A stretch of 60,534 nt of DNA from Chitinophaga pinensis (lineage in GTDB: Bacteria; Bacteroidota; Bacteroidia; UKL13-3): contig CAMCJW010000001.1 in assembly GCA_945875195.1 (NCBI GenBank), positions 1-60,534 on the forward strand. The letters run 5' to 3'. Below the pieces are notes generated by a model. That model saw only the letters and a list, made by a program, of their open reading frames with translations. It was not told where the DNA came from and ran no database searches. Both the position numbers and the translations under genes were made by a program. This document shows, piece by piece, positions 57,904 through 60,534 of the stretch (the stretch's first letter is position 1; each line of letters begins with the position of its first letter).

Positions 57904-60534
57904 ATGAAATCCAAGCAATTATTGTTACTTAAATTTGCCTTTGTTTTGGCTTTGTTTCTTCCCGTTTTTTCTGTGAAAGCTTCGCATGTTGTTGGCTCGG
58001 AAATGACTTACCAATGCACTGGCACACCAGGTGTTTATAATGTTACAGTTAAATTGTATAGAGATTGCCAAGGTGCAGCTCAAATATGTATAAGTTGCCC
58101 AACATCCTTAAGCCCTACTTGTAGTATTCCTTTAAATATAACTGGCTATGCCTCACCAGCAGGTTCTGGTATGCCAACAAGCCCTTGCACTGGTGTTAGC
58201 TTTGGAACACAAAACCTTGCTGTAGTTACATCAGCAAGCGGATTTGATGTAGTTCAATTATGCAATACAACTAAATCTGTTTGCACAAATTGTGGCACTA
58301 GAACGGCGGGTACTTATACTCCCGGAGTTGAAATTTATACTTTTACTGGGCAAATAAATTTATCTGGCATACCCGCTAGCTGTTGCTTTATTTCTATAGG
58401 TTATAATACTTGTTGCAGAAACAATGCAATTACAACCCTAGTTAATCCAGGGGGTATAAATTTTTACTCTGAGGCAATCATTAACAGGTGTGCAACACCA
58501 TGCAATAGTAGCCCAACTTTTGCATTTGAATCTGAAATTGCTGTACCTGCTGGAAATGATTTTGTAGTAAACCTTGGCGCCACAGACCCCGACGGTGATT
58601 CATTGAGCTATCATCAAGGAGCTTCTTTAACAGGCTCAAATACTATAGCACCTTATGTTACACCATATTCTCCTACTGTCCCTTTCTCCTACTTAGGTGC
58701 TCCAGCGCAAAGCCCGCCAGCTTTGGCTCCACTTGGTATTTCAATGAATGCAGTTACTGGCGATTATAGGTTCAGACCACAAGGAAGTTTTGTGGCACCA
58801 ATTGTTATTGAAATAAAACAATGGAAAACCATAGCTGGTGTTCCAACTTTAATGGGTATAACTAGAAAAGAACATCAGTTTTATTCTCAATTTATGGCTG
58901 CTAATAATGCGCCAACAATAGTATTATATCGCGACTCTAGCTCTCAAACCATTAGTTTAACTGCCTATACCATGTTTGATACCATTTGTGTGGGTCAAAC
59001 TTATTGTAGAACTTTTGTGGCAGCAGATAATAATATTGCCGATACTACAGACTTTACATGGAACTTACCTAGTGCTATTTCTTCTTCTGGGGGATCATTT
59101 ACTCGATCATTTAATCTTGCAACACGAGATATAAACGGCCCGCGAAAAGATTCAATAAAATTCTGTTGGACACCCCCAAATGGCGTAGCAAATAGTAGGC
59201 CTTATTATTTAAACGTTATTGCAAAAGACAGAAGATGTCCACTCAAGGCAAAAACCATTCAAAATATTGGATTGGTGGTAAATCCTGCACCATCAGCCAT
59301 TATTAACAAAGTTTTTATTGATACCACCACACGAAAATTTAAATACACAAAAACGAATGCCGTTTTTAATAATCCAGCATTAACTCAATGGCAAATTGAA
59401 ACAACTCCTAAATCGAACGCTTTTACAAGCTACAATTCCGATAGCTTAACTAGCCACACTTTTACTAACATTGGATGGTATAAAATAAAGCTTTTATTAG
59501 CTGGCAATTGTTCTTCGCTATTAGCAATTAATGACTCAATATTTATAACAAATTTTAACCTCACACTTGTTGAGGCAAAAAACATAATTTGTAAAAATGA
59601 CTCCTCTGGTAAAATAATTGTAAAAGCTACAGGTGGTTGGCCACCATACCAATACCAAATTAAAGTTGGTTCAAACCTTTCTGCATTTGGCACCAATGAT
59701 ACCTTTAGCAGCCTGGCTGCCAACACATACACAATCAATGTAAAAGACAGCCTTTCTAATACAAATGGAACTAATGCTGGTTCTTTAATTGTTACCTTAA
59801 CCGAGCCTCTCAATTCCATTTCAATGGGAGTGCAAGTTAAAGGCGTAACTTGTAATGGCGACTCGAATGGAGTTATAACTATAAGGGCATTAAACAATGT
59901 TGGCCCTTTTCAAGTTAAATTGGGAGCAGGTAGCTTTCAAAACGACACATTATTTACTAATTTAAAGCCTGACGAGAGGCTTTTTACAATAAGGGATTCT
60001 ATTGGATGTATGGTATCCCAACTTGTTAATTTTTTTGACCCAGCGGTTTTAATGTGTAACATTGATAATATTTCCCATGTAAATTGTAAAGGTGATTCCT
60101 CGGCAACAATTACTATTGGAACTTCTGGCGGTGTTACACCTTATAAAATGCGAATTAATGGATCAGCCTACCAAACAAATACAATATTTTATAATCAAAA
60201 GGCTGGGCCTAAACTTATAGAAGTTTCAGATGCAAATAATTGTATAAAAACCATTTCTACAACTATCAATGAACCAGCAACTAAATTAACAGTTAGCGTA
60301 CTTTCAAAAACACCTGTTTCATGCGCTTCTTCCCTTGGATCAGCTACCTTATCAGCAACAGGGGGAACAACCCCTTACAAATATGGTAGGTTAAGCGGCC
60401 CAGCTCCTGTAACATCTCCTATAGTTGGCAACCTGCCTGCAGGTGTTTATACCTTTTTAGTTAGAGACTCTAACCTTTGTCAAGCGACCGTGGTAGATAC
60501 AATTAAGTCAATAAGTACTTTGAACCTATTGTTG
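57904..60534 (+). CDS. Giant secreted SprB-repeat protein, 5' part (runs off the window)
   Basis: 877 codons without a stop to the end of the window. Signal peptide MKSKQLLLLKFAFVLALFLPVFSVKA, then a conserved N-terminal domain of large Bacteroidota surface proteins (SHVVGSEMTYQC...YNVTVKLYRDCQG) with many cysteines (CNTTKSVCTNCG, CCFISIGYNTCC). SprB-type repeats start near residue 558, each about 70-90 residues with the pattern C.GDS.G...... GG..PY.Y: from about 59577, 59845, 60076 and 60314. Relatives are gliding-motility adhesins or T9SS cargo ending in a type B sorting domain, expected outside the window. Cysteines are common in the repeats, which suggests disulfide stabilisation. Confidence 0.85.
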   Translation, partial: MKSKQLLLLKFAFVLALFLPVFSVKASHVVGSEMTYQCTGTPGVYNVTVKLYRDCQGAAQICISCPTSLSPTCSIPLNITGYASPAGSGMPTSPCTGVSFGTQNLAVVTSASGFDVVQLCNTTKSVCTNCGTRTAGTYTPGVEIYTFTGQINLSGIPASCCFISIGYNTCCRNNAITTLVNPGGINFYSEAIINRCATPCNSSPTFAFESEIAVPAGNDFVVNLGATDPDGDSLSYHQGASLTGSNTIAPYVTPYSPTVPFSYLGAPAQSPPALAPLGISMNAVTGDYRFRPQGSFVAPIVIEIKQWKTIAGVPTLMGITRKEHQFYSQFMAANNAPTIVLYRDSSSQTISLTAYTMFDTICVGQTYCRTFVAADNNIADTTDFTWNLPSAISSSGGSFTRSFNLATRDINGPRKDSIKFCWTPPNGVANSRPYYLNVIAKDRRCPLKAKTIQNIGLVVNPAPSAIINKVFIDTTTRKFKYTKTNAVFNNPALTQWQIETTPKSNAFTSYNSDSLTSHTFTNIGWYKIKLLLAGNCSSLLAINDSIFITNFNLTLVEAKNIICKNDSSGKIIVKATGGWPPYQYQIKVGSNLSAFGTNDTFSSLAANTYTINVKDSLSNTNGTNAGSLIVTLTEPLNSISMGVQVKGVTCNGDSNGVITIRALNNVGPFQVKLGAGSFQNDTLFTNLKPDERLFTIRDSIGCMVSQLVNFFDPAVLMCNIDNISHVNCKGDSSATITIGTSGGVTPYKMRINGSAYQTNTIFYNQKAGPKLIEVSDANNCIKTISTTINEPATKLTVSVLSKTPVSCASSLGSATLSATGGTTPYKYGRLSGPAPVTSPIVGNLPAGVYTFLVRDSNLCQATVVDTIKSISTLNLLL
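59577..60510 (+). repeat. Array of SprB-type protein repeats
   Basis: Four diverged repeats at roughly 59577-59840, 59845-60070, 60076-60310 and 60314-60510. Each begins with a Cys followed by a GDS- or SS-containing turn, and contains a TGG..PY (or variant) and a PA..Y motif. They are repeats at protein level; the DNA is too diverged for recombination. Confidence 0.65.

Noticed and set aside
59430..59897. 155-codon open frame on the minus strand inside the SprB-repeat gene
   Set aside because: It lies antisense to a coding repeat array, and its composition mirrors the repeat codons. No start signal or family was seen.

Overview
The window looks like a chromosomal segment of a low-GC member of the Bacteroidota (Flavobacteriia, Chitinophagia or Sphingobacteriia grade). 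Supporting signs are AT-rich coding sequence with almost no Shine-Dalgarno sequences, promoters of the Bacteroidota type (TTTG or TTG, about 18-19 bases, then TAnnTTTG), frequent apparent TTG starts, a type IX secretion (T9SS) C-terminal signal on an alpha-amylase, SprB-type repeats in a giant secreted protein, a CarboxypepD_reg plus TonB-dependent receptor, and a CarB without its C-terminal allosteric domain. No mobile element, rRNA, tRNA or CRISPR array was seen, so this reads as stable chromosome.

Layout. 0-7 kb: housekeeping genes (carB, a GtrA-like protein, radC, rpsT, an IscA/ErpA-type protein, a 3-hydroxyacyl-CoA dehydrogenase, a GNAT acetyltransferase) and a lipoprotein with a Rieske-like fold that has lost its cluster ligands. 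7-18 kb: a VWA protein, then a storage-polymer block. A cyanophycin synthetase and a PPK2-type polyphosphate kinase form a two-gene operon, an MBOAT/AlgJ-like O-acetylation pair lies across from it, and cyanophycinase follows. A beta-aspartyl peptidase able to finish cyanophycin breakdown sits at the end of the neighbouring phenylacetate operon. 18-21 kb: tetR-paaA-paaB-paaC, with a perfect palindrome just upstream of tetR. 21-31 kb: assorted housekeeping and envelope genes (RsmI-like methylase, PpiD-like chaperone, hydrolase, membrane glycosyltransferase, CCG-domain protein, AlkB, Mpo1-like protein, CoA-transferase). 31-32.5 kb: an ECF sigma, anti-sigma and Spy-like operon.

34-52 kb is a discontinuous carotenoid, retinal and rhodopsin region. 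It holds two CrtI-family desaturases, a TonB-dependent receptor, crtB, an unknown protein and idi. After a housekeeping stretch (rbfA, methyltransferase, LolE-like permease, M28 and M1 peptidases) comes the minus-strand cluster DUF3050 - crtY::blh fusion - proteorhodopsin. The two blocks together encode isopentenyl diphosphate isomerisation, phytoene synthesis, desaturation to lycopene, cyclisation to beta-carotene, cleavage to retinal and the light-driven proton pump that uses the retinal. The cyclase and the cleavage enzyme are on one 681-residue polypeptide. The adjacent DUF3050 protein carries an HxxxDxxH pattern like that of haem-oxygenase-like di-iron enzymes.

52-60.5 kb: a small zinc-ribbon gene with a promoter so close that its mRNA may be leaderless, metK behind a structured leader RNA that I cannot assign to a known SAM riboswitch class, a secreted GH13 amylase with a T9SS signal, and the 5' part of a very large SprB-repeat protein that runs off the window.

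The best candidates for something undescribed are the CrtY-Blh fusion with its DUF3050 neighbour and the inverted repeat in front of the rhodopsin gene, the cyanophycin synthetase-polyphosphate kinase pair, and the metK leader.
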